A stretch of DNA of 64,000 bases from Saccharothrix ecbatanensis (GTDB lineage Bacteria; Actinomycetota; Actinomycetes; Mycobacteriales; Pseudonocardiaceae): the NCBI RefSeq assembly GCF_014205015.1, contig NZ_JACHMO010000001.1, forward strand, positions 3,968,001-4,032,000, written 5' to 3'. The notes below the pieces were generated by a model. That model was given only the letters and a program-made list of their open reading frames with translations. It had not been told where the DNA came from and ran no database searches. A program made the translations under genes and the position numbers. Positions 18,001-25,189 of the stretch are shown one piece after another. Position 1 is the first letter of the stretch. Each line of letters begins with the position of its first letter.

Positions 18001-19440
18001 GACCGTGGTCCCCCGCCACATGAGCGCGGGCACATCGGCGCTCGTGTCGATCACGACGTCCGCCAGGGTGCCCCGCCGGTGCTCACGGCGGACGGCGGCC
18101 CGTGCGGCGAGCTGTTCCCGCTCCCCCGGCGCGGCCACATCGAGCAGGGCGACGGGCCGGTCCGGGTCTGCCTGGCCGATGCCGCGCAGCAGCCCGATCA
18201 GCCGCGCGCGATGCCGCTCGAGGTCCGTGCCGGTGTAGAGATCCTGGTTGGCGTGCAGGTCCAGGCGGATGTCCGTGCCCGACCTGCCGTCCACGACCAG
18301 GGTCAGGTCCTCCTCGGCGCCCACGGAGAATCCGCGGACCTTGCCTGTCGCCTCGCCGAAGACCGGGTCCTCGCCGTACAGCAGCAGGTTGATCTCAGCG
18401 CCCCACAGCCGTTTGCGGTCACCGACCAGACGCAGCTCACGGTGCAGGTCCTCGGCCCGGTAGCGCTGGTGCCGCGACGCCCGCCGCACCTCGGTCGACA
18501 CCTGCTCGAACAGCTCGGCCAGCGACATGTCCGGGCGAACCGCGAGCACCAGCGGCACGGCGTTGGACACCATGCCCGGTGTGTTGCGGCCGACCTGACC
18601 GGTACGGCCGGTCACGGCGAAGCCGAGCACGATGTCCTCGTGGCCGGTCATCAGGTGCAGGTAGGCGGCGATACCGGCGATCGTCACGATCGGCCAGGCC
18701 ACACCGACTTCGCGGCCGGTGCACCGCAGCCCTTCGGTGTCCGTGGCGGACAGAGTGCCGTCATGGTGAATGTGGCCAGTGGGCACACGAGTGGGCGTGC
18801 CCCCGAGCCGCGCGGGCTCGGCCAGACCCGCGCAGTGCTCCAGCCAGTAGGACCGGTCCTGGGTGAAGTCGGTCGACTCGCGGTAGGCGACATCCGCGGC
18901 GACGAGCTCGGCCAGCGGGCGGAACGGGCTGGGCGGGCATGGCCGTTCCGCGACCAGCGCGCTGTAGATCTCGGCGACGCGTGCCGTGAACCGGGCAGAG
19001 CTGTAGCCGTCCGCGATGGCGTGGTGCAGCTTGATGAACCACCTGTGCTCGTCGTCGGCCAGCCGTAGCAGCGCGAACATGAACAGCGGCCCCGTGGTCA
19101 GATCCACCGGCTCACTCACCGCGTCGGCCATCCAGCGCTCAGCCGCGTCAGCCGGATCGGCCGCGCGACTGACGTCCATGTGGTGGATCGGGCACTTCAC
19201 CACCGGCTCGACGACTTGGCGGGCGGTGTCACCACCGGCCACGAACCGCACCCGCAACGCGTCCACCTCGTCGACCAGGCGCTGGAGTGCCTCGTCGAAC
19301 AAGGCGGGCGCGAACCGACCGCGGATCTCCACGCACTCCGCGATGCTGTACATCGGGTTGCTGGAGTCCAGCTGCTGTGCCAGCCACATGCCAACCTGGC
19401 CGGCCGTCAACGGAAGCGGAGATTCGTGCATGCCAGACAT
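12043..19440 (-). CDS. NRPS, starter subunit: C-A(degenerate)-T-C-A(Asn)-T-E
   Basis: 2465-aa bimodular NRPS. Module 1: an N-terminal condensation domain with an EntF-like start (LPLTAGQVGMWLAQQLD) and active HHAIADG, the form used to join an acyl or carrier-bound starter. Next come a degenerate A domain (~450-830) and a T domain with LGGQS (~882). Module 2: an LCL-type C domain (HHIAGDG), a complete A domain ([11 protein letters not shown] ~1555) whose specificity residues read D-M-T-K-V-G-E-V-G, close to the Asn code DLTKVGEVG, a T domain (~1923, GGDS) and an epimerase (HHLVVDG). Product of the pair: acyl-X-D-Asn. The T of module 1 must be charged in trans. No thioesterase, so the chain passes to another subunit. 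It stands alone, divergent from an SRPBCC-like gene, with TTGACT as a possible -35. Whether it acts first is inferred from the starter-type C domain. Confidence 0.93.
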   Translation of the reverse strand: MSGMHESPLPLTAGQVGMWLAQQLDSSNPMYSIAECVEIRGRFAPALFDEALQRLVDEVDALRVRFVAGGDTARQVVEPVVKCPIHHMDVSRAADPADAAERWMADAVSEPVDLTTGPLFMFALLRLADDEHRWFIKLHHAIADGYSSARFTARVAEIYSALVAERPCPPSPFRPLAELVAADVAYRESTDFTQDRSYWLEHCAGLAEPARLGGTPTRVPTGHIHHDGTLSATDTEGLRCTGREVGVAWPIVTIAGIAAYLHLMTGHEDIVLGFAVTGRTGQVGRNTPGMVSNAVPLVLAVRPDMSLAELFEQVSTEVRRASRHQRYRAEDLHRELRLVGDRKRLWGAEINLLLYGEDPVFGEATGKVRGFSVGAEEDLTLVVDGRSGTDIRLDLHANQDLYTGTDLERHRARLIGLLRGIGQADPDRPVALLDVAAPGEREQLAARAAVRREHRRGTLADVVIDTSADVPALMWRGTTVSRAELDSDANRLARLLVERGAGPGDVVAVVGTASPDQVRALLAVQRAGAAFLLVNPAGDAERNAALLTAAGPGIAIITGTDSAPDLPVATRIVDMAEPWAHYDPSPLTDADRLVPLSPASPAYLDHSPDDAGRPLVVSHATALARLDLLSQRYRIDARDRVLYHVPGDWAPSAWEPMLALTCGATSVIAEPALRSDPAYLAELIADDRVTVAHIGAPLLAQVLAAGQDGVLRQVVLGDDPLPEDLRDRLDATPAAPPWTAESVGEGACVLDAAMRPVPPAVPGQLYLTEPLAPDACLRDTVRTSFTVVADPYGRPGQRMYATGVMATCGPDGVITVITEQLPETTALTPIGDVDRAAPQKPAGDMAVSRAPSSEREARLCALVAEVLGLAEVGPDDDFFELGGQSLTAIRLAGRMKTEFGADISLRTVFERRTVAALAEVVARTTTALPRLAPRERPARMPLSLVQGGLWFMNRTEGTSGMYNTGLALRLRGRLDRDAVAEALTDVIRRHESLRTVFPDDDGTPYQLIRRPADVSADLSTVDVAEPGLDAAITAAASTGFDLSAELPIRGHLLCVSPTDHVLLLILHHIAGDGWSLAPLARDFATAYAARTEGQSPAFPPLELQYADYALWQREVLGDESDADSPLARQLAHWRDALAGIPDELTLPTDFPRQATRDYTGGTVRFEIAPGMHRALAQLALDHRASTFMVLRGAVATLLTRLGAGTDIPLGMAVTGRTEEALDDVIGCFINTVVFRTDTGGSPGFGELLDRIRESDLGAYANRDVPFHRLVEALNPERSLGRNPLFQVMLDVQQADTETVSLPGLAAEPYQIDPRSAKVDLLFGFEEDPEQGIRCRLEYSLDLFEPATAEAMVRRLLRVLEAVLVEPDQPIDRIDVLEPGERKRWVQDFNDTARPRPAMLVTEAFEAQAARTPDAPAVEADGVEIGYGELNERANRLAHLLIAEGVGPERLVALALPRSADLVVAVLAVLKAGGGYLPVDPEYPGERVTFMLTDARPVLVLTNQSFADSLPTADVRALVVDEPDVLEAIAQCPADNPSGARRHESDIAYVIYTSGSTGRPKGVAVEHRSLAQYLDYAKESYESLGGHALLHGPVSFDMAVTTLYGPLISGGRIVVAEIDEPGPEPDFAKVTPSHLPLLTLGQGSVSPSRELVVGGEQLLGESLTEWRRRHPDAAVINEYGPTEATVGCAVYRLDPRHTTPAGAVPVGRPTFNTQLYVLDSALRPVPPGVAGELYIGGAQLARGYLRRPGLTASRFVADPFGGPGGRLYRTGDLARHNSAGDLEYLGRIDEQIKLRGFRIEPGEVESVLASAPGVVSAIAVVREDQPGVRRLVGYVVPALDDVTAVHDWVAERLPDYMVPSAIVSLDSLPLSPSGKLDRKALPRPEQARAAEPEASGGPEETLLRELFGDLLGVAEVGLSDSFFEMGGDSIVSIQLVARARQAGLDLMPKDIFVHKTVEQLARLAAGRGNKNTSSAKSAGDVPTGEIEPTPIMRWWRDLGGPIDGIHQAVLVAVPASVRLADLTAAVQALLDHHDALRTRLDLPFTLTVDPAGKVEADAVVRRADLSGLDERATDEAISRHADAARERLSAQDGVMVQVVWFDTGPDRPGRLLIMAHHLVVDGVSWRILLPDLRAAVAAVQAGRVPKLPEVGTSLRRWASLLGTAAEAGRTELPYWLDVLRPGETPLAGKPLDRTRDVAATARSHTHVLPAGRTEPLLTTVAKAYHVRVDDILLTALAVAVRTWRDRPDLLVDLEGHGREDIAEGVDVSRTVGWFTTMYPVRLTPGQVDFDEFAAGGPIVDGVLRLLKEQLRSVPRNGLGFGLLRYLDPVAGPQLSAVDRPQILVNYLGRFGSPAGAEPHWTPLAGAPPLGAPAHPGTPLSHALELDVLVRDDAGGPQLTATWTWPAALFSDEEVRRLGEAWSRALEGIARRAENPEAGGYTPSDLPLVSLSQEDIDSLEAEWQTLQ
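16940..18130 (-). other. Degenerate adenylation domain in module 1 of the starter NRPS
   Basis: The region aligns in position with an A domain, but the ATP-binding loop [11 protein letters not shown] is replaced by YLDHSPDDAGRPL, the NxYGPTE motif by WTAESVGEG and YRTGD by YATGV. The GRxDxQVKIRG and NGKxDR motifs of the C-terminal lid, including the catalytic Lys, are missing. It is therefore almost certainly catalytically dead, though it keeps enough hydrophobic pattern to fold as a scaffold. Confidence 0.85.
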
Positions 19441-19580
19441 CGCACCATTCTCGGTAGGATTACGGTGGCGAAACTACGTCCCTGACCAGTCAAACAACGC
19501 GATGACAACGACGGCAATGGCACATCGAGAAGCTTGAAATCCCCCGGCGGACCGGCGTGCGGGCCTGGACACTGGGCGCC

Positions 19581-20102
19581 ATGCGGCCGGCGAGCAGACT
19601 TGACCTGTTCATCCCCAAGTGGGACATGCGTGAGGTCCACAGGTTGCGGGTCGACGCACCCCGCGACCGGGTGATGGCCGCTGTCTCGGAGGTCACCTGG
19701 GGCGAAGCCCGGGTGGCGAGGTTGCTACCGCTGCTGATCCGCAACCGGTTGCCGGGTGGTGAGCCGATCATCGACACGTTCGGCGGCCTGGCGGGCGCGC
19801 TCGACAAGCAGGCGGATGAGTTCGTGTTCGGCGCCATCGATCCGTTGACGGACGACGCTCCCACCGTCAAAGGGTTGACCGCCGTCGACTACCGGTCGTT
19901 CGCCGAGCCCGGACACGCGAAGATCGCCTTCAACTTCCGGTATGACCGTGGGGTGCTGTCCACCGAGACCCGGATCGCGGTCACCGATGGGCGGTCCCGG
20001 CTCAAGTTCCGGGTCTACTGGGCACTCATCCGGTTTGGCAGTGGGTTGACCCGGCTGTCCATGTTGTACGCGATCAGGCGGCGGGTTCTTCGCGGTGGGT
20101 GA
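19581..20102 (+). CDS. SRPBCC-like protein of unknown function
   Basis: 173 aa from the ATG at 19581 (181 aa if the GTG at 19557 is used; neither has a strong ribosome site). The pattern LRVDAPRDRVMAAVSEVT, DEFVFGAIDP, AKIAFNFRYDRGVLSTETRIAVTDGRSRLKFRVYWALIRFGSGLTR fits a small SRPBCC-fold family common in actinobacteria: a beta-grasp cavity with a final long helix. No catalytic residues are identifiable. Divergent from the starter NRPS gene and convergent with the sugar C-methyltransferase gene, so co-regulated membership of the cluster is possible but unproven. Confidence 0.6.
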   Translation: MRPASRLDLFIPKWDMREVHRLRVDAPRDRVMAAVSEVTWGEARVARLLPLLIRNRLPGGEPIIDTFGGLAGALDKQADEFVFGAIDPLTDDAPTVKGLTAVDYRSFAEPGHAKIAFNFRYDRGVLSTETRIAVTDGRSRLKFRVYWALIRFGSGLTRLSMLYAIRRRVLRGG

Positions 20103-20131
20103 GCTCTGACCGAGAAGCGATCGGGCCGGGC

Positions 20132-21328
20132 TCAGACTATGCGCACTTCCGGCACGTACAAGATCCACTTGCCTCCCGCGTCCCTGAACGCCTTCTCCTT
20201 CGCCATGATCTCGTCGGCGTGGTTCCAGGCGAACAGCAGGGCGTAGTCCGGGTAGGGGTCCGCGAACTCCGCCGGCGGGCGGACCGGGATGTGCATGCCC
20301 GGTGTCAGTGTGCCCTGCTTGGACGGCGTGGAATCGCAGACGAAGGGGACCAGGTCCGGGCCTATGCCGAAGTAGTTGGCTGTGGTCGCGCTTTTGGCTG
20401 TCGCTCCGTAGCCGACGATGCTGTGTCCCTTGTCGCCGAGGTCTGTCAGCAGGTTCAGCAACGCGTCCTTGGTCGCGTCGATCTGGGACACGAATTGCGC
20501 GAAGGTCGTGTCGTCGGCGAGTCCGGCGGCCTCTTCCTCGGCGAGTAGCTCCTTCACCGCCACGGAGGGGAGGCGGCTGCCGCGTCGGGCGATGGAGTAA
20601 CGGATCTGGCCGCCGTGCACCGGGAGGCGTTCCACGTCGACCAGTCGCATGCCGAAGCTGTCCGCCATCGCTTGGACGGACTGGGCGGTGAAGTAGTAGA
20701 AGTGTTCGTCGTAGATCTGGTCGAAGCCCGTCCGGGCGAGCATCTCGCCGAGGTAGGGGTCTTCGAACACGAACAGGCCGTCGGGCGCGAGCAGGACCTC
20801 CAGGCCCGCGAAGATCGAGGCGACGTCGGGTTGGGCGCAGATCGTGTTGGCCGCGTAGACGATGTCGGCCGGTCCGTGCTCGGCGCGGATCTCGGCCGCC
20901 GATTCCGAGTTGAAGAACGCCCTGTGCACAGGGACTCCGGTGACGCCGGAGGGATCCACGGCCAGGTGGCGCACGCCGGCTTCGCCCAGGGTTCGCAGTG
21001 TCACGCCGTCGTTGCAGCCGATTTCGATGGCGAAGGGATCCGGCCCGGTCAGCGTCGTCTCCAGCCACCGGGTCGCCGTGTCCTGGAAGTGCTTGCGCAT
21101 CACAGTCGAGTTCGCGGGGTGATACGGATAACCCTCGTGGACCATCTTGTCCGGTGGGATCTCCTGCATCAGCTGGACCATGGCGCAGTCGGCACATCTG
21201 CCGACCACCAGCTGGTAGAAGAACTCCGTCGCCAGGTCCTCCGGACGCACGAACGCCTGGGACAGCGGCTGGCGCCCGAAATCGGCCAGCTCCCGCAAGG
21301 GCCCCGTGCACACCCGGCACGTCGTCAT
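20132..21328 (-). CDS. dTDP-sugar C-3 methyltransferase (EvaC/TylCIII-like)
   Basis: 398-aa SAM-dependent C-methyltransferase that should add the branch methyl at C-3 of an NDP-3-amino-4-keto-2,3,6-trideoxyhexose. The N-terminus has the zinc-binding pairs CRVC and CADC and the family phrase LADFGRQPLSQAF. AIEIGCNDGVTL is the SAM-binding loop. EDPYLGEMLARTGFDQIYDEHFYYF and GYGATAKSATTANYFGI are the conserved C-methyltransferase blocks. ATG at 21328 overlaps the dehydratase stop by ATGA; the longer frame to 21778 runs back into that gene and is rejected. Last gene of the aminotransferase-dehydratase-methyltransferase operon. Confidence 0.92.
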   Translation of the reverse strand: MTTCRVCTGPLRELADFGRQPLSQAFVRPEDLATEFFYQLVVGRCADCAMVQLMQEIPPDKMVHEGYPYHPANSTVMRKHFQDTATRWLETTLTGPDPFAIEIGCNDGVTLRTLGEAGVRHLAVDPSGVTGVPVHRAFFNSESAAEIRAEHGPADIVYAANTICAQPDVASIFAGLEVLLAPDGLFVFEDPYLGEMLARTGFDQIYDEHFYYFTAQSVQAMADSFGMRLVDVERLPVHGGQIRYSIARRGSRLPSVAVKELLAEEEAAGLADDTTFAQFVSQIDATKDALLNLLTDLGDKGHSIVGYGATAKSATTANYFGIGPDLVPFVCDSTPSKQGTLTPGMHIPVRPPAEFADPYPDYALLFAWNHADEIMAKEKAFRDAGGKWILYVPEVRIV

Positions 21329-22785
21329 GATGCTCCTCCGCTCAGGCTTTGCAGGCAGGCCAGCAGGCTTCGCGCCTCGACGTTCACGTAATGGCTGTGC
21401 CGCAGCAGTTCCACCAGCTGGTGCACGGTCATCCAGCGGAAGTCGGGGTGTTCGTGCGCCGGACCGGCTTCCACTTCGGCGATCACGTAACGGTTGCGGG
21501 CGTGGTAGAACCGGCCGCCTTCCTCCGAGAGCGTGACGTCGTAGCGGATCCGTTCCGGTGGGGCGGCGAGGACGTCGTCGAGGAAGCGCGGCCGGGCCTC
21601 GGCGGGCAGTTCCGCGTAGTTCTCCGGTGCGCACTGCACGGTCGGCGCGAGCTCGGCGACGTCCAGGCACCCGGGCTGGACAAGCGCGTGCACGAGAACG
21701 TGCAGCACTCCGCCGATCCGGCTGACCAGGAACGCGACCACGCCCTCGCCGATCGGCTTGATCATCGGCTGGGTCCACTCCTGGACCTCGCGCCCCTCGG
21801 CCCGCACGCGGACGGCCATGACGTCGAAGAACCGGCCGCTGTCGTGCGCGATGACGTGCCCGGTCCTGTGCCAGTGCCGGACGTCCCTGAGCGGGATCAC
21901 GCTGGTGTGCACCTCGGCGCGGCTGCGCACGTCGGTGATCCAGCTCAGCACATCACCGGCGCCGAGCACGCTGCTCACCTCCGGCCCGCAGGAACGCACC
22001 AACGCTGCCTGGAAGCCGGTTCCGTTCGCTCCCAGGGTGTTCACCAGGCCGACACCGCTGAAGGGCAGGCAGGACAACACCGTCCGGGCGTCCATGTTGA
22101 CCAGGTCGTCGACCGCCAGCAACGCGTGGAGCTGACCGAGGGTCAGCCACACGAACCCGTCCACGACCTCGACGTCCTCGGTGACCTCGACGACCATGTT
22201 CCGGTTGCGCTTGTGGTAGAACCACGAGCCTTGCTCGGACTGCCGGACGTCCGTGATCACGCGGTGCCGTGAGGTGTCCCGGAAGTAGTCCAGGTACGGC
22301 ACCGCTTTGCCCTTGTGCACCTGGGTGTAGTTGCTGCGGGTGGCCTGCACGGTCGGGGACAGCTGCAGGCCGTTGGCGTTGCCGGGTTCCACTTTGGCCT
22401 GCATCAGGCAGTGCAGCACCCCGTCGAACTGCTTGACCAGGATGCCGAGGATGCCGATCTCCGGCTGGTTGATGATCGGCTGGCTCCAGCCGGTCACCGG
22501 CCCGCCCGGGACCTGGACGTCCAGGCCCTCGATGCTGAAGAACTTCCCGGTGTGGTGGCTGATGTTGCCGGTGTCGAAGTCCCCGGTCCAGCCGCTGAGC
22601 TCGGTCAGCGGAATGGGCTCGACCACGACGAAGGACCGCAGCCCCATGTCGGTGAACCAGGACCAGAAGTCACCCAGTCCGATGTGGCCGCCGGCCCGGT
22701 CGAGCGCCGAGCCGGCCAGCAGCTCGGGGACCCGGTGCTCGTCGGCGCGCACCAGGGTCGCTGCGGTCGTGGGAAGATCTGGCAC
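21325..22785 (-). CDS. NDP-hexose 2,3-dehydratase (EvaA/TylCVI-like)
   Basis: 486-aa enzyme that should remove water from C-2/C-3 of NDP-4-keto-6-deoxyglucose, the first step to 2-deoxysugars. It is built of two tandem ~220-residue repeats, each with a WSQP/WTQP motif (GWSQPIINQPEIGILGI and EWTQPMIKPIGEGVVAF), an LSPTVQ/LAPTVQ motif and a SEQGSWFYHKRN / SEEGGRFYHARN motif, as in the whole family. GTG start with GGGAG upstream. 33 bp after the aminotransferase stop, and overlapping the methyltransferase by ATGA. No missing blocks. Confidence 0.94.
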   Translation of the reverse strand: MPDLPTTAATLVRADEHRVPELLAGSALDRAGGHIGLGDFWSWFTDMGLRSFVVVEPIPLTELSGWTGDFDTGNISHHTGKFFSIEGLDVQVPGGPVTGWSQPIINQPEIGILGILVKQFDGVLHCLMQAKVEPGNANGLQLSPTVQATRSNYTQVHKGKAVPYLDYFRDTSRHRVITDVRQSEQGSWFYHKRNRNMVVEVTEDVEVVDGFVWLTLGQLHALLAVDDLVNMDARTVLSCLPFSGVGLVNTLGANGTGFQAALVRSCGPEVSSVLGAGDVLSWITDVRSRAEVHTSVIPLRDVRHWHRTGHVIAHDSGRFFDVMAVRVRAEGREVQEWTQPMIKPIGEGVVAFLVSRIGGVLHVLVHALVQPGCLDVAELAPTVQCAPENYAELPAEARPRFLDDVLAAPPERIRYDVTLSEEGGRFYHARNRYVIAEVEAGPAHEHPDFRWMTVHQLVELLRHSHYVNVEARSLLACLQSLSGGAS

Positions 22786-22818
22786 GGAGTTTCTCCCTTG
22801 GTGCGAGAACGGCTGGGG

Positions 22819-23928
22819 TCAGACGGTCCGCAGCACTTCGCGCAGCGCGTCGATCACCTTGTCCTGGACGTCGCGCGACAGTGACGGGTACATCGGAAGC
22901 GAGAAGATCTCGTCGGCGAGCTTCTCGGTGACCGGCAGCGACCCCTTCAGGTAACCGAGGTGCGCGAAGCCGGTCATGGTGTGCACCGGCCAGGGGTAGC
23001 TGATGTTCAGGCTGATGTCGTAGTCGCGCAGCGCCTCGATGATCTTGTCGCGCCGCGGGTGCCGGACGACGTAGACGTAGTACACGTGCTCGTTTCCCGG
23101 AACTGTCCGCGGCAGCACCAGATCCGTGTCAGCGAGGGCTTCCTGGTAACGATCGGCCACGGCACGCCTGCCCGCGATGTACGCGTCGAGCCTGCCGAGC
23201 TTGCGGCGGAGGATCTCCGCGTGCACCTCGTCGAGACGGCTGTTGTGTCCCGGGGTCTGCACCACGTAGTAGCGCTTTTCCATGCCGTAGTACCGCAGCC
23301 GGCGGAGGTTCTCGTCGACTTCGTCGTCCGTGGTGATCGTCGCGCCGCCGTCACCGTAGCCGCCGAGGACCTTGGTGGGGTAGAAGGAGAACGCGGCGGC
23401 CTTGCCCATGCTGCCGGCGATCCGGCCGTGGTGGCGGGCGCCGTGCGCCTGGGCGCAGTCTTCCAGGATCGGCAGATCGTGCCGGGCGGCCAGGGCTTCC
23501 AGCGGCGCCATGTCGACGCACTGGCCGTACAGGTGCACGGGCAGCAGGCAGCGGGTCATGGGCGTGATCGCCGCGGCGACCTGTTCGACGTCCATCAGGT
23601 AGTTGTCGGCGTGCACGTCGACGAAGACCGGCGTCGCGCCGACCGAGTCGATGGCGACCACCGTGGGCGCGGCCGTGTTGGAGACGGTGATCACCTCGTC
23701 GCCGGGCCCGACCCCGAGCGCCTGGAGGCCGAGCTTGATCGCGTTGGTGCCGTTGTCGACGCCGGTGCAGTGCTTGACACCGTGGTAGGCGGCGAACTCC
23801 TCCTCGAAGCCGCGCACGCTGTCGCCGAGCACGAGCCGGCCGGAGGAGAAGACCTTCTCGACCGCGCCGAGGATGTCCTCACGTTCCTTCTCGTATTCCG
23901 GCAAGTAGTCCCACACCAGGGTGGTCAT
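22819..23928 (-). CDS. dTDP-3-keto-sugar aminotransferase (EvaB-like, DegT family)
   Basis: 369-aa PLP-dependent sugar aminotransferase of the DegT/DnrJ/EryC1 fold. It begins [23 protein letters not shown], nearly the consensus start of the 3-aminotransferases of vancosamine-type pathways. PLP features are [11 protein letters not shown], with the ring-stacking region, and [15 protein letters not shown], with the Schiff-base Lys. It should transaminate C-3 of the 3,4-diketo intermediate. ATG at 23928 with GGAG 7 bp upstream; the in-frame extension to 24255 runs through the promoter region and is rejected. First gene of the three-gene sugar operon, divergent from the reductase gene. Confidence 0.93.
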   Translation of the reverse strand: MTTLVWDYLPEYEKEREDILGAVEKVFSSGRLVLGDSVRGFEEEFAAYHGVKHCTGVDNGTNAIKLGLQALGVGPGDEVITVSNTAAPTVVAIDSVGATPVFVDVHADNYLMDVEQVAAAITPMTRCLLPVHLYGQCVDMAPLEALAARHDLPILEDCAQAHGARHHGRIAGSMGKAAAFSFYPTKVLGGYGDGGATITTDDEVDENLRRLRYYGMEKRYYVVQTPGHNSRLDEVHAEILRRKLGRLDAYIAGRRAVADRYQEALADTDLVLPRTVPGNEHVYYVYVVRHPRRDKIIEALRDYDISLNISYPWPVHTMTGFAHLGYLKGSLPVTEKLADEIFSLPMYPSLSRDVQDKVIDALREVLRTV

Positions 23929-24019
23929 TTGTCTCCGCTCGCCTCTTGTCGGGCTCTTTGGTCGCCGGCCACGGCTGAACAGCCACATTGCCAATACGCG
24001 GACCAGATGGATTACTTGA

Positions 24020-24049
24020 ATTCGACAGCCCCGGCTCACCACCGGGCAA
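24020..24049 (-). promoter_or_regulatory. Putative promoter of the deoxysugar operon, with AGGGG box
   Basis: On the minus strand TTGCCC (24049-24044), an 18-bp spacer and TCGAAT (24025-24020). The -35 overlaps an AGGGGTTG box (about 24054-24047). A related box lies inverted 55 bp away at the divergent reductase promoter; the two regions (24035-24057 and 24091-24116) form an imperfect inverted repeat. Confidence 0.45.
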
Positions 24050-24106
24050 CCCCTATCGCCCCCAGCCCGACCAAAGGGCTGTGACCAGCGGATAGTCCGC
24101 AGGGTT

Positions 24107-24141
24107 AGGGGGTGAGCGCGACTGCACCGCGTGCCTAGAAT
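24107..24141 (+). promoter_or_regulatory. Putative promoter of the 4-ketoreductase gene, with AGGGG box
   Basis: AGGGGGTGAGC (24107-24117) provides a weak -35 (GTGAGC), followed after 18 bp by a good -10, TAGAAT (24136-24141). The box resembles those at the divergent sugar operon and at the luxR promoter. Confidence 0.45.
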
Positions 24142-24196
24142 CGATCTGGGCGCAGCGATGCGCAAATTCAGTGGCAACTGTTCTGGAAGGAGTGCC

Positions 24197-25189
24197 GTGC
24201 CGTACGAAAAATGGGGAGGGAAAACGGTCGCAGTCACCGGGGGCACCGGCTTCATCGGCTCTCATTTCGTCGAGGAACTGCTCGGCCGGGGAGCCACGGT
24301 GCTCTGCCTGCACCGACAGGACCGGCACGGTGTGCTGCCTCAGCTCCCCCGGACCGGGAGGCTGCGACCCATCACCGTGGACGTCACCGACGAGTCCGCG
24401 GTCGGCGCGGTCTTCCGTTCAGGCGGGATCGACGCGGTGATCCACTGCGCGGCGACGACAGGCACGTTCGAGGTACGCCGCAACCAGCCCGCGCACATCC
24501 TCGAAGCCAACATGCGCGCGACGACGATCGTCCTGGACCAAGCCCGCCGGCACGACGTCCAGGACGTCGTGCTGCTCAGCTCCAGCGACATCTACCTGGC
24601 GCCGACCACCGACCCGATCAGCGAGAAGGACGACTACCGCACGTCGATGCACTACTCGCCGGACGGTTACTACCTCTCCAAGCTGTACACGGAGATGCTG
24701 GCCGAGGCCAACCGCCAGGAGTACGGGTCGAACATCTTCCTGCCGCGCGCCACCAGCGTCTACGGCCCGCGGGACAACTTCGGCTCCGACATCCCGCGGG
24801 TCGTGCCGCAGATGCTCGACCAGGTGCACAGCGGCGGCGAGATCGAGGTCTGGGGCGACGGCAGCCAGACCCGGACCTACATGTACGTCACCGACATGGT
24901 CCGTGCGGTGCTGACGATGGTCGAGAAGAACAAGCACCACGTGTTCAACATCGGGACGTCCGAGACCGTGTCGGTGCTCGACCTGGCCCGGCTGGTGTTT
25001 GCCGTGCTCGGGAAGCCCGAGCGCGTCAAGTTCGACCTGTCGCGGCCCACTGGCCGGCTCAGCAGGACATTGGACCTCAGCAGGATGCACGAGATCCTCG
25101 ACACGCCGCCACGGCCGCTGAGGGAGGGCATCCAGCAGACCGCCGAGTGGTACCTGCGTCACCGGGTCGGAACCATGACGGTCACGTGA
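24197..25189 (+). CDS. NAD-dependent sugar epimerase/4-ketoreductase (EvaE-like role)
   Basis: 330-aa extended short-chain dehydrogenase. [14 protein letters not shown] is the NAD(P)-binding GxxGxxG loop at the N-terminus, [10 protein letters not shown] carries the catalytic Ser, and YYLSK the YxxxK pair. [11 protein letters not shown] and [16 protein letters not shown] are typical of NDP-sugar members. Given the neighbouring dehydratase, aminotransferase and methyltransferase, the natural role is the final C-4 keto reduction; a C-4 epimerase is the alternative. GTG at 24197 after AAGGAG; earlier in-frame ATGs lie at or before the predicted -10. Its stop codon overlaps that of the convergent regulator by 8 bp. 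Confidence 0.85.
   Translation: MPYEKWGGKTVAVTGGTGFIGSHFVEELLGRGATVLCLHRQDRHGVLPQLPRTGRLRPITVDVTDESAVGAVFRSGGIDAVIHCAATTGTFEVRRNQPAHILEANMRATTIVLDQARRHDVQDVVLLSSSDIYLAPTTDPISEKDDYRTSMHYSPDGYYLSKLYTEMLAEANRQEYGSNIFLPRATSVYGPRDNFGSDIPRVVPQMLDQVHSGGEIEVWGDGSQTRTYMYVTDMVRAVLTMVEKNKHHVFNIGTSETVSVLDLARLVFAVLGKPERVKFDLSRPTGRLSRTLDLSRMHEILDTPPRPLREGIQQTAEWYLRHRVGTMTVT

Noticed and set aside
22819..24255. Longer 478-aa version of the sugar aminotransferase
   Set aside because: The extra N-terminus covers the divergent promoter region; homologues begin at VWDYL, and a ribosome site precedes the ATG at 23928.
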